This document shows, piece after piece, positions 8,793 to 16,668 of a stretch of DNA of 43,805 nt; positions within the stretch are counted from its first letter, which is position 1; every line of letters begins with the position of its first letter. This DNA comes from Elusimicrobiota bacterium (GTDB lineage Bacteria > Elusimicrobiota > Elusimicrobia > Elusimicrobiales > Elusimicrobiaceae). The stretch lies in contig JAEXBW010000012.1 of NCBI GenBank assembly GCA_023393825.1, positions 1-43,805 on the forward strand. The letters run 5' to 3'. The notes beneath the pieces were generated by a model, which had not been told where the DNA came from, ran no database searches, and was given only the letters and a program-made list of their open reading frames with translations. The position numbers and the translations under genes are program-made.

Positions 8793-8853
8793 AAGAGGAA
8801 CATTTTAGCAATAATATTATGTTCGTAACTTCTTTTGCTTTTTTAGAAATATA

Positions 8854-9327
8854 TTATAGCGGTATTGTCGGATCTTGGCCTTTTGCGTAAAATATTTCTC
8901 TCGTATCAACAAAGAATATTTTTTTGTTTTTCTCGTCAAAATAAATGCGGAAGCTATTCTTAATATATTGTTTGGGGTCAAAATCAAATTTATGGCTTTT
9001 ATATTCTTTGCCATCTGGTGTTTTTACAATAATGGTAAAGCTCTTTTTCCCTCTGTAAGTTGCTTCCATAATATCGGCAAAAACAGCTTCTTCAAATAAA
9101 TTGGAAGTTATCAAGCGGTTTGGGCGCGTTAATATCTTGGAAATTATAGCGTAGCCAGCACTGTCTGCAATAATCATAAAAATACAAAATATAGAAAATA
9201 TTTCTATAATTTCTTTCTCAAAATCTAAGAAATAAAACAAAGTTGTTAGTAATGCAAGGATTAATATCCCTGCAATAAGAGCAAACTTTATAAACTTAAG
9301 GATTGGTATTTTATAGGAGGGATTCAT
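8854..9327 (-). CDS. Small membrane protein of unknown function
   Basis: A 157-aa protein I do not recognise. Residues about 10-32 and 40-62 are two strongly hydrophobic segments (FALIAGILILALLTTLFYFL and IIEIFSIFCIFMIIADSAGY), followed by a roughly 90-residue soluble domain with alternating beta-strand-like pattern (TIIVKTPDGKEYKSHKF, FRIYFDEKNKKIFFVD). The start ATG is supported by AAGGAG eight bases upstream. It is a lone gene, convergent with the RDD gene and ended by the hairpin repeat copy 1. The layout, a two-helix hairpin plus a small domain, is common in membrane-associated unknowns. Coding looks real from the RBS and the hydrophobic pattern. Confidence 0.6.
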   Translation of the reverse strand: MNPSYKIPILKFIKFALIAGILILALLTTLFYFLDFEKEIIEIFSIFCIFMIIADSAGYAIISKILTRPNRLITSNLFEEAVFADIMEATYRGKKSFTIIVKTPDGKEYKSHKFDFDPKQYIKNSFRIYFDEKNKKIFFVDTREIFYAKGQDPTIPL

Positions 9328-9420
9328 ATTGTTTCTCCTTGGGTACTTGTCTTGGCAAAATATTTACAGGTTAATTATATAAAATTTACAAGAATGCGCA
9401 GAAAAAGGTAAAACATAAAA

Positions 9421-9553
9421 AACATCGCTGCGCCTCAGGGGTGCGCTTACGCACTTCTCATCCCTACGAAAGCCAAGCAGCTGGCTTTCTTTGCCGCCGC
9501 CAAATATAAATAAAAAACCGTCCTTGCGGGCGGTATATGTTTCAAATATGGCG
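9421..9553. repeat. Extended hairpin repeat, copy 2
   Basis: Contains the 54-bp core (9500-9553, one stem mismatch: CCGTCC) preceded by an extra module AACATCGCTGCGCC ... CGAAAGCCAAGC, in which GAAAGCCA/TGGCTTTC form a second hairpin (about 9468-9490). A further hairpin GTGCG/CGCAC sits in the insertion specific to this copy. The same module precedes copy 3, so the duplicated unit is larger than the core. Confidence 0.75.
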
Positions 9554-9658
9554 TTTTATGATTGTTCGCCTTCCGATAATTTTACTGACGTAAAATTTCT
9601 GCAGGCCGGGCTCGCGGTTTTTGCCTTTCGCCGCCAAACGTCCCGCGGCTCAAACAAA

Positions 9659-9806
9659 AACATCGCTGCGCCTTTCTCATCCCGACGAAAGCCAAGCAGT
9701 TGGCTTTCTTTGACTCCGCCGCCAAATACAAATAAAAAACCGCCCTTGCGGGCGGTATATGTTTCAAATATGGCGGAGTGCCCAGGTAATGTAGCTGTAT
9801 GCTTAC
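9659..9806. repeat. Extended hairpin repeat, copy 3
   Basis: Same arrangement as copy 2: AACATCGCTGCGCC module, GAAAGCCA/TGGCTTTC hairpin, then the core at 9722-9775. On its 3' side the sequence GTGCCCAGGTAATGTAGCTG (about 9778-9797) is shared with the copy at 22.5 kb, so copies 3 and 4 derive from a unit that extends about 30 bp beyond the core. Confidence 0.75.
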
Positions 9807-9820
9807 CTTCCCCCCGTCTC

Positions 9821-9965
9821 AAATTCCCTAAAAAACAGGCAATTTACAGGGAAAATCGCATATTTTAGGCCATTTTAGCCGCTTCGTAACTATTTTTAAG
9901 CGAAATCTTCCTGTACAAATCTTTTGAGCTCAAAAAAATTCCCTGCGCAACTTAACAGGGAATTA
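9821..9965. repeat. ACAGGGAATT palindromic element, copy 1
   Basis: Both edges carry the composite motif ATTCCCT ... ACAGG(G/C)AATT: ATTCCCTAAAAAACAGGCAA at the left, and ATTCCCT with AACAGGGAATT at 9938-9965 on the right. After the left motif comes TTACAGGGAAAAT. A diverged second copy lies at 28361-28481 with the same edges and similar spacing. No ORF is present inside. It looks like a small non-autonomous mobile element or the scar of one. Confidence 0.55.
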
Positions 9966-9985
9966 AAAATAGATATCAGTGAAAA

Positions 9986-10117
9986 TTAACGAGCAGCTAA
10001 CTCTTTTTCTAGTTTTGTTATTTCAGCTTTACACCATTTTATACTGCATTGTAGTTGTTTTTCAGTCATCTCTGTTCTTTTAACCTTTCTGCCGCATATT
10101 CTGCAAGGGTTACTCAT
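9986..10117 (-). CDS. Possible 43-aa Cys-rich small protein
   Basis: A short ORF that begins MSNPCRICGRKVKRTEM and ends ITKLEKELAAR. Cys5 and Cys8 form a CxxC knuckle, and Cys24 and Cys29 could complete a four-Cys zinc site; the C-terminal third is a charged helix. An upstream AGGATGAT about 8-10 bases before ATG is a weak RBS. It lies alone in a 1.2-kb repeat-rich stretch (9328-10537). Cys spacing and helix look protein-like, but so short an ORF in a decayed region may be a remnant of a larger mobile-element gene. Confidence 0.4.
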   Translation of the reverse strand: MSNPCRICGRKVKRTEMTEKQLQCSIKWCKAEITKLEKELAAR

Positions 10118-10246
10118 TTTTGTATCATCCTATGTTTTTGTGCTATCTTTTTCTTGGTGTTTTTTGTCAACTTGATCTTTCCCCATATTTAGGACAGTTG
10201 CCAGTTAGAGTGTTTTTGCCTTTGTTTTGTCCTTCTTTATTCTACA

Positions 10247-10333
10247 TTATATAGTATTTATCTTAGCCGCGGTTTTCCTCTTTTCTTGCTCCATAAACTC
10301 TCTTGGCGTAATATTGTTTAAGCCTAAAATATA
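10247..10333 (-). pseudogene. Possible C-terminal scrap of a transposase
   Basis: The - strand reads YILGLNNITPREFMEQEKRK and a few more residues before a stop. The N-x-TPREF pattern is what I expect at the C-terminus of IS3-type integrase-core transposases. Nothing recognisable continues upstream (a stop precedes it). If correct, this is an almost erased insertion sequence; the fragment is too short to be sure. Confidence 0.3.
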
Positions 10334-10461
10334 TTACCTCTTTAGGCTTTACTCTATCTCTTATCTGTCCGTGTTTCGTTGAGCTAGTCATCATAATATC
10401 ATTATAAAATACTTTAATAGTTCATTTTTTCACCCAGGCACGACAAAAGAGGGATAGAAAT

Positions 10462-10507
10462 AGTTTCTAAAGAAACTGTTGACAAATAAACAATTTATTT
10501 GTATACT
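10462..10507 (+). promoter_or_regulatory. Consensus promoter with palindromic operators for the MarR operon
   Basis: TTGACA (10479-10484), a 17-bp spacer and TATACT (10502-10507) make a near-perfect sigma70-type promoter. A 21-bp palindrome, ACAAATAAA - CAA - TTTATTTGT (10482-10502), fills the spacer and touches both boxes. A second one, AGTTTCT - AA - AGAAACT (10462-10477), abuts the -35 box. These are good candidates for binding by the MarR protein encoded next, implying autorepression and control of the downstream genes. Confidence 0.8.
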
Positions 10508-10537
10508 ATTTAAAACTGATAGCAAAATGGAGGCGTT

Positions 10538-11008
10538 ATGGGTGATTTTGAAAGATATGGCATCTTGCCGCAAAAAGGCAGAAAGTACGAAAACATAATT
10601 TATGTTATGGCTTTAATTTACGGCCTTATTAATAAAGAGGTGGAAGAATACTTCCGCAAGTTCAATTTAACTTCATATAAGTTCAATATTTTAATGGTGG
10701 TCGGCTTTCAGAACGAAGGCAAAGGCATAAGCCAGGTGGAGATAGGCCGCCACTTAATTACAACCCCGGGCAATATAACTAAACTTGTGGAGGCTTTGTG
10801 TAAAGAAGAGCTTGTAACCCGCGTGCAAAACCCGGCCAGCCGCAGGGAGAATATAATAAAAATAACTCCCAAGGGCCGCAAACTTATAGATAAGTTGTGG
10901 CCTGAGTATGACGCACTGTTAAAAAGCAGGACAGATATTCTTCCTAAAGATAAGCAGGAAGAACTGGCAGAAATACTTAAAAACTGGTTTTTAGGTTTGC
11001 AGAAATAA
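10538..11008 (+). CDS. MarR-family transcriptional regulator
   Basis: A 156-aa winged-helix DNA-binding protein. The core runs from LTSYKFNILMVVGFQNEGKG through ISQVEIGRHLITTPGNITKLVEAL (recognition helix) to the wing (ELVTRVQNPASRRENIIKITPKG), and the flanking helices form the expected dimerisation part. MarR proteins are usually repressors released by small lipophilic ligands. The RBS TGGAGG precedes ATG 10538. It is nine bases upstream of the LplT-PlsC-Aas gene and just downstream of a palindrome-bearing promoter, so control of the lipid operon and of itself is the simplest reading. The ligand is unknown; a fatty acid, acyl-CoA or lysophospholipid would fit the context. Confidence 0.9.
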   Translation: MGDFERYGILPQKGRKYENIIYVMALIYGLINKEVEEYFRKFNLTSYKFNILMVVGFQNEGKGISQVEIGRHLITTPGNITKLVEALCKEELVTRVQNPASRRENIIKITPKGRKLIDKLWPEYDALLKSRTDILPKDKQEELAEILKNWFLGLQK

Positions 11009-11017
11009 GGAGACAAA

Positions 11018-14000
11018 ATGAACAGTATTATAAGAATCATATTTAAAAGATCTTTCTTATCATTATACATAGCGCAGTATCTGGGCGCGTTTAATGATAA
11101 CTTCTTCCGTACCGCCATGGCCACTTTTGTTACCTATGGAATGGTTACGATGTCCTCCCAGTACAAGACGGTGGTGGTATCTATGGCGGTCGGTTTGTTT
11201 ATGCTGCCCTTTTTCCTTTTTTCTGCGTTGGCTGGTGAGCTTGCCGATAAATACCGCAAGGATTTAATTGTAAAAGTAACTAAACTTATAGAGGTGATTA
11301 TAGCCGTTTTGGCCATTGCGGGTTTTATGTTGCAAAATATCCCCTTACTTTTATTTGTGCTTTTTCTTATGGGGACACAGGCCGCGTTTTTCGGGCCGAC
11401 AAAGTATAGCATCCTGCCCGATATTTTGGGCGAAGATGAACTTATAGCCGGCAATGCTTTGATTGAAGCGGGCACTTACGCCTCAATATTGCAGGGCACT
11501 ATTGTCGGCGGGTTGATATTCACACTGGGTATGCAATATGTCCCGCTTATCCTTTTGGGCGTTGCCCTTTTGGGTTTTATCTCCAGCTTGTTTATGCCCA
11601 AACAAAAACCCGCTTCCGCCGACCTTAAAATAAATAAAAACTTCCTTAAAACAACTTGGGATAATATGAAATTTGCCAAGCAGACAAGGGAAATCTTCCT
11701 TTGCATTTTGGGTATCTCATGGTTTTGGCTTTTAGGCGCGGCGCTTATCGGGCAAATGCCTGTTTTAAGCAAAGATCTTTTGCACGGCGACCAAAATGTT
11801 TTTACCTTTTTGCTTACATTATTTTCTGTGGGCATCGGGGTGGGCTCTATTGTCTGCCAGTTTTTGGTAAATGGCAAAATTACAAGCAAATACGTTCCGC
11901 TTAGCGCAATTTTAATGACGATGTTCTTGGTGGACCTTGCCTTTGCGGTTCATAATCTTTCTTTACCAGAAACGGTGCTGAGTATAAAGGGTCTTCTTGC
12001 TTCCTTCAGCGGTAAAAGAGTTGTGGCGGACCTTTTCTGCTTTGCGTTTTGCGGCGGGCTGTATATAGTGCCGCTTAACACTATGTTACAGCACTTGGGC
12101 GGGGAGGAGACACGCTCCCGCGTTATTGCCACAAATAATATCATCAATGCGCTTTTCATGGTTGCGGGCAGCGGAGTCTGTGCCCTATTCTTAACATGGG
12201 GCAAAAGTTTACCCTGGTTGTTCGGCTTTATTGCGGTAATTAATACCGTGGTTGCCGTTTACATAGTCGGGCTTTTGCCGCAGCATATCATCAGGATGAT
12301 TGCCAAGCGTATATTAAACTTTATTTACGAAGTAAAACTTACTGGCGAAGAAAATTGCAAAAACCTTAGCGGGAATGTTTTGGTAATCGCCAATCACACT
12401 TCTTTTTTGGATGCGGTTTTGCTGTGGGTATATATGCCCGAAGAGCTTTACTTTGCCGTGGATACTTTTGTTTCTAAAAAGTGGTGGGTTAAGCCGTTTC
12501 TGCACCTTGTAAAAAACTTCCCCATAGACCCTACCAACCCTATGGCTGTTAAAAGTATTATTGAGGAAGTTAAATCTGGCAAACGCGTGGCGATATTCCC
12601 CGAAGGCCGCATTACCACCACGGGCTCGCTTATGAAAGTGTACCCCGGCCCTGCTATGATTGCGGATAAAAGCGCGGCGCAGATATTGCCTGTTTATATA
12701 GAGGGCAGCCAGTATTCTTTATTTTCTCGTTTCGGGAACAGGTTTAAAACGCGCCCCCAAAGCAAAATAACAATAAATATTTTGCCGCTTACCGCGTTAA
12801 ACATACCCGAGGGAATTCAGGGCCGCACCCGCAGGGCCGCCGCCGCAAGACGCTTATACGAAATTATGTGCGAGATGAAATATCTCTCCAGCCCGCTTAA
12901 ACAGACTTTAATGGACTCTTTGCTTGACGCAAAGTCTTTAGTGGGCCGCAATAAGAAAATTATTGAAGATATTTCCAGAAAGCCTTTAAGTTTCGGACAG
13001 TTCTTAACGCTTATTTTTGCTTTGGGCAAACAATTTTCCAAGCAGAACAAACAGGGCGAATACGCGGGTTTTATGCTGCCAAATTCCATTGCCGCGGCCG
13101 GGGCCTTCTTCGGCCTTAGAACTTTTGGCATTACGCCCTGTATGCTTAACTTTTCAACAGGCGTCAAAAATATGCTTTCGTGCTGCCGCGCGGCGCAAAT
13201 AAAGAAAGTTTACAGTTCTAAACTCTTTATAAGTCAGGCGGGTTTGCAGGAAACTGTTGACGCTATGGTAAAAGAAGGGATAGAAATAATTTATCTTGAA
13301 GATATCAAAAAGCAAATATCTTTTGCAGATAAACTTATTGCCATGGCTGCCTCTTACTTTCCGCGCCGTTACTATAAAATGGTTCGCGGTAAAACCGCGC
13401 CTGAAGAAGCTGCCGTGGTGCTGTTTACCAGCGGCTCGGAAGGCACGCCCAAAGGCGTTGTGCTTAGCAACGAAAACGTTCAGGCTAACCGCTATCAGCT
13501 GCAAAGCGTTTTGGATTTCGGCCTTATGGATAATGTGTTTAACGCCATGCCTATATTCCATTCTTTCGGTCTTACGGGCGGGTTGCTGCTGCCATTACTT
13601 TCCGGCATAAAGGTGTTCTTTTATCCCTCGCCGCTTCATTACAGGATAATCCCAGATATGATTTACGACCGCAATGCAACGGTTATTTTCGGCACTGATA
13701 CATTTTTAAGCGGCTATGCCAAAACAGCCCACCCGTACGATTTTTACTCCGTACGTTTTGCCGTCGCAGGGGCTGAAAAACTTAAAGAAGAAACATACCG
13801 CAAATATACGGATACCTTTGGCGTGCGTATTTTGGAAGGTTACGGCGCGACTGAAACCGCGCCCGCAATATCCATCAACACGCCGATGCACTTTAAGCGC
13901 GGCACTGTAGGCAGGCTTTTACCGGGAATAGAGCCCAGGCTTGAGGCCGTTGCGGGGATGAACGAAGGCAAACGTCTTTTTGTAAAAGGCAAAAACATAA

Positions 14001-14419
14001 TGCTTGGTTATCTTAAGGAAGATAAACCGGGTGTAATACAACCGCCGCAGGATGGCTGGTACGACACGGGCGACATTGTGGATATAGACGAAGAAGGCTT
14101 TGTCGCAATAAAGGGCAGAGCAAAAAGATTTGCCAAGATAGCGGGCGAAATGGTTTCCCTAAGCGCAGTTGAGACTGCTTTAAATAAACTTTGGACGCAG
14201 GAAAGCCATGCAGTAATATCAATACCCGATGAACGTAAAGGCGAGCAGCTTGTGTTGTTTACCACGCGCAAAGAGGCGCAGTCGCAAGAAATCTCTGCTG
14301 CTTTCAGGGCACAGGGATTAAGCGAATTGTCTGTCCCCAAACAAATAAAGGTGTTGGAAGAAATACCTTTAATGGGCACGGGCAAAGTAGATTATGTTAA
14401 GTTAAAGGAGCTTATATGA
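11018..14419 (+). CDS. LplT-PlsC-Aas fusion: lysophospholipid transporter/acyltransferase/acyl-ACP synthetase
   Basis: A 1133-aa three-part fusion. Residues 1 to about 420 are an MFS transporter of the LplT type (YLGAFNDNFFRTA, LAGELADKYRKD, 11-12 helices). Residues about 430-620 are a PlsC-type acyltransferase with the NHTSFLD box (His460, Asp465) and FPEGRITTTGSLMK. Residues about 640-1133 are an AMP-binding acyl-ACP synthetase with LFTSGSEGTPKG (about 802-813), GYGATETAP and GWYDTGDIV. In enterobacteria LplT flips lysophospholipid inward and Aas reacylates it; here both are in one chain at the inner membrane. The RBS AAGGAG fixes the start. The stop overlaps the next gene (ATGA), a lipoprotein, suggesting coupling. 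Such triple fusions are known, so the architecture itself is not new. Confidence 0.92.
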   Translation: MNSIIRIIFKRSFLSLYIAQYLGAFNDNFFRTAMATFVTYGMVTMSSQYKTVVVSMAVGLFMLPFFLFSALAGELADKYRKDLIVKVTKLIEVIIAVLAIAGFMLQNIPLLLFVLFLMGTQAAFFGPTKYSILPDILGEDELIAGNALIEAGTYASILQGTIVGGLIFTLGMQYVPLILLGVALLGFISSLFMPKQKPASADLKINKNFLKTTWDNMKFAKQTREIFLCILGISWFWLLGAALIGQMPVLSKDLLHGDQNVFTFLLTLFSVGIGVGSIVCQFLVNGKITSKYVPLSAILMTMFLVDLAFAVHNLSLPETVLSIKGLLASFSGKRVVADLFCFAFCGGLYIVPLNTMLQHLGGEETRSRVIATNNIINALFMVAGSGVCALFLTWGKSLPWLFGFIAVINTVVAVYIVGLLPQHIIRMIAKRILNFIYEVKLTGEENCKNLSGNVLVIANHTSFLDAVLLWVYMPEELYFAVDTFVSKKWWVKPFLHLVKNFPIDPTNPMAVKSIIEEVKSGKRVAIFPEGRITTTGSLMKVYPGPAMIADKSAAQILPVYIEGSQYSLFSRFGNRFKTRPQSKITINILPLTALNIPEGIQGRTRRAAAARRLYEIMCEMKYLSSPLKQTLMDSLLDAKSLVGRNKKIIEDISRKPLSFGQFLTLIFALGKQFSKQNKQGEYAGFMLPNSIAAAGAFFGLRTFGITPCMLNFSTGVKNMLSCCRAAQIKKVYSSKLFISQAGLQETVDAMVKEGIEIIYLEDIKKQISFADKLIAMAASYFPRRYYKMVRGKTAPEEAAVVLFTSGSEGTPKGVVLSNENVQANRYQLQSVLDFGLMDNVFNAMPIFHSFGLTGGLLLPLLSGIKVFFYPSPLHYRIIPDMIYDRNATVIFGTDTFLSGYAKTAHPYDFYSVRFAVAGAEKLKEETYRKYTDTFGVRILEGYGATETAPAISINTPMHFKRGTVGRLLPGIEPRLEAVAGMNEGKRLFVKGKNIMLGYLKEDKPGVIQPPQDGWYDTGDIVDIDEEGFVAIKGRAKRFAKIAGEMVSLSAVETALNKLWTQESHAVISIPDERKGEQLVLFTTRKEAQSQEISAAFRAQGLSELSVPKQIKVLEEIPLMGTGKVDYVKLKELI

Positions 14420-15003
14420 AAAAAATAATGATAGCAGTTTGTCTATTAACGGCATTAACAGCCTGCAACGCCGGTCCGTCTGCAGCGGATAAAGATATTG
14501 CGATGTTGGCGGGCAAAGTATTGTTTATCAGAGATTATATAGAAACAAATAAAACGGCGACACCTTTAAGAGATGAAGAAGGGAACACCTCTTTTGAAAT
14601 AGGCAAACTTCCCTCCGCCACATCAGAAGGCTGTGAACAAAAGGAAACAACTTCATTTTGTAAAGGGTACATCGTGGAGGTTATTGATGATATTCGTCAA
14701 AACGGAGATAGAAAAGAAGACGGGACGATAGACCCCGCTACTATTCATTACCAAGGCTGTCTAAGGATAAGCGCTTTACAAAAAGATGAGGATGGCAAAT
14801 ATAACGGCATTGAATATACCACCTACATAACAGCCCCTTGGGATAAGCCTTTTTATGATACATGTTCTGCAAAAAAAATTGGCCCAAGCCGTAAGGCCTG
14901 TGAAAATTTGGGAGGGCGGCCTAATGGTATTTCCACATGGACAACGGTAGACTATGATGTTCCCGCAGATAAAGCGGCTCAAATTAAAAGAGTGGCAATA
15001 TAG
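14416..15003 (+). CDS. Lipoprotein of unknown function, paralogue 1
   Basis: A 195-aa predicted lipoprotein: MKKIMIAVCLLTALTAC gives a signal peptide with lipobox LTAC and lipidated Cys17. The mature part begins with a conserved helix (ADKDIAMLAGKVLFIRDYIE), has several Cys (GCEQKETTSFCKGY, HYQGCLRIS, YDTCSAKK, KACENLGG) and ends WTTVDYDVPADKAAQIKRVAI. The paired Cys suggest disulfides in an oxidising compartment. It overlaps the LplT-PlsC-Aas stop by 4 bp and is followed by a clear paralogue. I do not recognise the family. The paralogues share the Cys pattern and almost identical C-termini, so a recent tandem duplication is likely. Confidence 0.75.
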   Translation: MKKIMIAVCLLTALTACNAGPSAADKDIAMLAGKVLFIRDYIETNKTATPLRDEEGNTSFEIGKLPSATSEGCEQKETTSFCKGYIVEVIDDIRQNGDRKEDGTIDPATIHYQGCLRISALQKDEDGKYNGIEYTTYITAPWDKPFYDTCSAKKIGPSRKACENLGGRPNGISTWTTVDYDVPADKAAQIKRVAI

Positions 15004-15034
15004 TGAATAAAAGTTAATGAATAAAGGAGCTTAT

Positions 15035-15619
15035 ATGAAAAAAATAATTATGGCCATTGTTGTACTGACAACAGTAACAGCTTGTTCCGTGGGGGCATCT
15101 TCTGCGGACAAGGAAATAGCAATGCTTGCAGGGAAAGCATTATTTATCAGAGATTATATAAAAGCAAACAATGCGCTTAAAATTATTAAAGATGGAGAAT
15201 TTGCTTCTTTTCGCCTGATAAAGCCGCTTGTTATTACAGACCCTAACTGTAAAGACACTGGAGGGAAGATATTTTGTGACGGCTATTCGTTGGAATTTAT
15301 AAAGGATATGCGCCAAAATGCCGACAGGAAAAAAGATGGGCTTATAGACAGAAGCACCGCTGCCTACGAGGATTGTTTTAGAATAACCGCTTCAAAACAA
15401 GACAGAGACGGGAAATATCTTGGCCTTTCCTATACAACGTACATAACAGCAGATGGCGATAAGCCTTTTTATGATACATGTTCTGCAAAGAAAGTTGGCC
15501 AAAGCGGTAAAGCCTGTGAGAAGTTAGGCGGTCGTCTGAACGATGTTACCACATGGACAACGGTAGACTATGATGTTCCCGCAGATAAAGCCGCCCAAAT
15601 TAAAAGGGTAGCTATATAA
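15035..15619 (+). CDS. Lipoprotein of unknown function, paralogue 2
   Basis: A 194-aa predicted lipoprotein with signal MKKIIMAIVVLTTVTAC (lipobox VTAC, Cys17). It parallels the preceding protein along its whole length: SADKEIAMLAGKALFIRDYI, FCDGY, YEDCFRIT, TTYITADGDKPFYDTCSAKK, KACEKLGGR, and an identical TTVDYDVPADKAAQIKRVAI end. I start at ATG 15035, because AAAGGAG lies seven bases before it and repeats the context of paralogue 1; an in-frame ATG at 15017 adds six residues with no RBS. The central third differs most between the two, so that region may set specificity. Same orientation and operon as its neighbours. Confidence 0.75.
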   Translation: MKKIIMAIVVLTTVTACSVGASSADKEIAMLAGKALFIRDYIKANNALKIIKDGEFASFRLIKPLVITDPNCKDTGGKIFCDGYSLEFIKDMRQNADRKKDGLIDRSTAAYEDCFRITASKQDRDGKYLGLSYTTYITADGDKPFYDTCSAKKVGQSGKACEKLGGRLNDVTTWTTVDYDVPADKAAQIKRVAI

Positions 15620-15678
15620 TAGGAAAAAACCAGAATTTATAAAGGTAATGCAGTAGATAAAAACAAAGAGGACAATTA

Positions 15679-16668
15679 ATGCTGAATATAAAAATAAAAT
15701 CAATCGGCACATATATACCTAAAACAACAGTGACCTCCGGAGAGTTGGAAAAAACACATAACATTCCTAAGGGCTGGATAGAAAAAAGTACCGGTATAAA
15801 AACGCGCCGCTATATAAATTTTGAAGATGAAAATATGATTACGGCGGGCGCGGGCGCGGCAAGAGAAGCTCTTAAAAATGCAAACTGTAAAATTGAAGAG
15901 GTGGATTGTATTATCTCGGCTTCCGCAAGCAAATACAGGCCTATCCCTTGCACTGCGTCTTTTATGCTTAAGGAATTATCCGGGGATAATCTGCCGATAG
16001 CTTGTTTTGACATAGATTCCACCTGTTTGAGTTTTGTGGTCGCATTGGATATGATGTCTTACGCCATAGCTGCGGGCAGATATAAAAATGTTTTGATAAT
16101 TTCCTCCGAATGCTGTTCCTGCGGTATTAACTGGAACCAAAAGGAAAGTGCAGCTTTAATCGGCGATGCCGCGGCAGCTGCCCTTATAAGCGCGGACGAT
16201 GCTTCTAAAATTCTATATGCAAAGATAGAAACTTTTACTAACGGAATTGAGTATGCCACTGTGCGCGGCGGCCTTATGATGCTAAATCCTTTGCAGTATA
16301 ACGGAGAAAATAAGGAAGACTACCTTTTTGATATGAACGGCAGGAGCATTTATAAAATTGCTTCTAATGTATTGCCGTCATTTATTAATCAGGCTTTTAC
16401 GGAAACGGGTTTGACTATGGACGACATCAAAATGTTTATCCCGCATCAGGCCAGCATGCTGTCTATGAAGTTAATGCAGCACAAACTGGGCATTCCCGAA
16501 GGAAAAATGAAGTATATTATTCAAGACTATGGCAATAGTGTTGCAGCTTCAATCCCCTTGGCCTTAAAAATAGCTATTGATGAAGGGGAAATAAAACGCG
16601 GCGATAAAGTAATGCTGCTTGGCACATCGGCGGGCCTTTCCGTAGGAGTGATGATACTTGAGTATTAA
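15679..16668 (+). CDS. 3-oxoacyl-ACP synthase III-like (KAS III/OleA-type) condensing enzyme
   Basis: A 329-aa thiolase-fold enzyme. The Cys-His-Asn triad is visible: Cys116 in DIDSTCLSF, His256 in FIPHQAS and Asn286 in YGNSVAAS. The N-terminus (IKSIGTYIPKTTVTS, WIEKSTGIKTRRY) and the GTSAGLSVGVMIL end are those of FabH relatives. Such enzymes join an acyl thioester to malonyl-ACP or to another acyl group, giving a beta-keto product. Sitting with an SDR and an adenylating enzyme rather than with fab genes, it is more likely a secondary-pathway condensing enzyme than housekeeping FabH. RBS AAAGAGG precedes ATG. It starts 59 bp after the lipoprotein pair with no terminator between, and overlaps the next gene by 11 bp. 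Confidence 0.88.
   Translation: MLNIKIKSIGTYIPKTTVTSGELEKTHNIPKGWIEKSTGIKTRRYINFEDENMITAGAGAAREALKNANCKIEEVDCIISASASKYRPIPCTASFMLKELSGDNLPIACFDIDSTCLSFVVALDMMSYAIAAGRYKNVLIISSECCSCGINWNQKESAALIGDAAAAALISADDASKILYAKIETFTNGIEYATVRGGLMMLNPLQYNGENKEDYLFDMNGRSIYKIASNVLPSFINQAFTETGLTMDDIKMFIPHQASMLSMKLMQHKLGIPEGKMKYIIQDYGNSVAASIPLALKIAIDEGEIKRGDKVMLLGTSAGLSVGVMILEY

Noticed and set aside
8739..9775. Repeated hairpins resembling a CRISPR array
   Set aside because: Only three copies at uneven distances (about 760 and 220 bp), each palindromic, with no regular spacers and no cas genes.
9491..9868. 125-aa ORF containing KPxLRAVYVSNMA twice
   Set aside because: It is a translation of two copies of the hairpin repeat; no RBS, and the protein repeat simply mirrors the DNA repeat.
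10131..10246. Possible insertion-sequence end near the transposase scrap
   Set aside because: A terminal-repeat-like stretch was suspected, but no matching second end could be found by eye.
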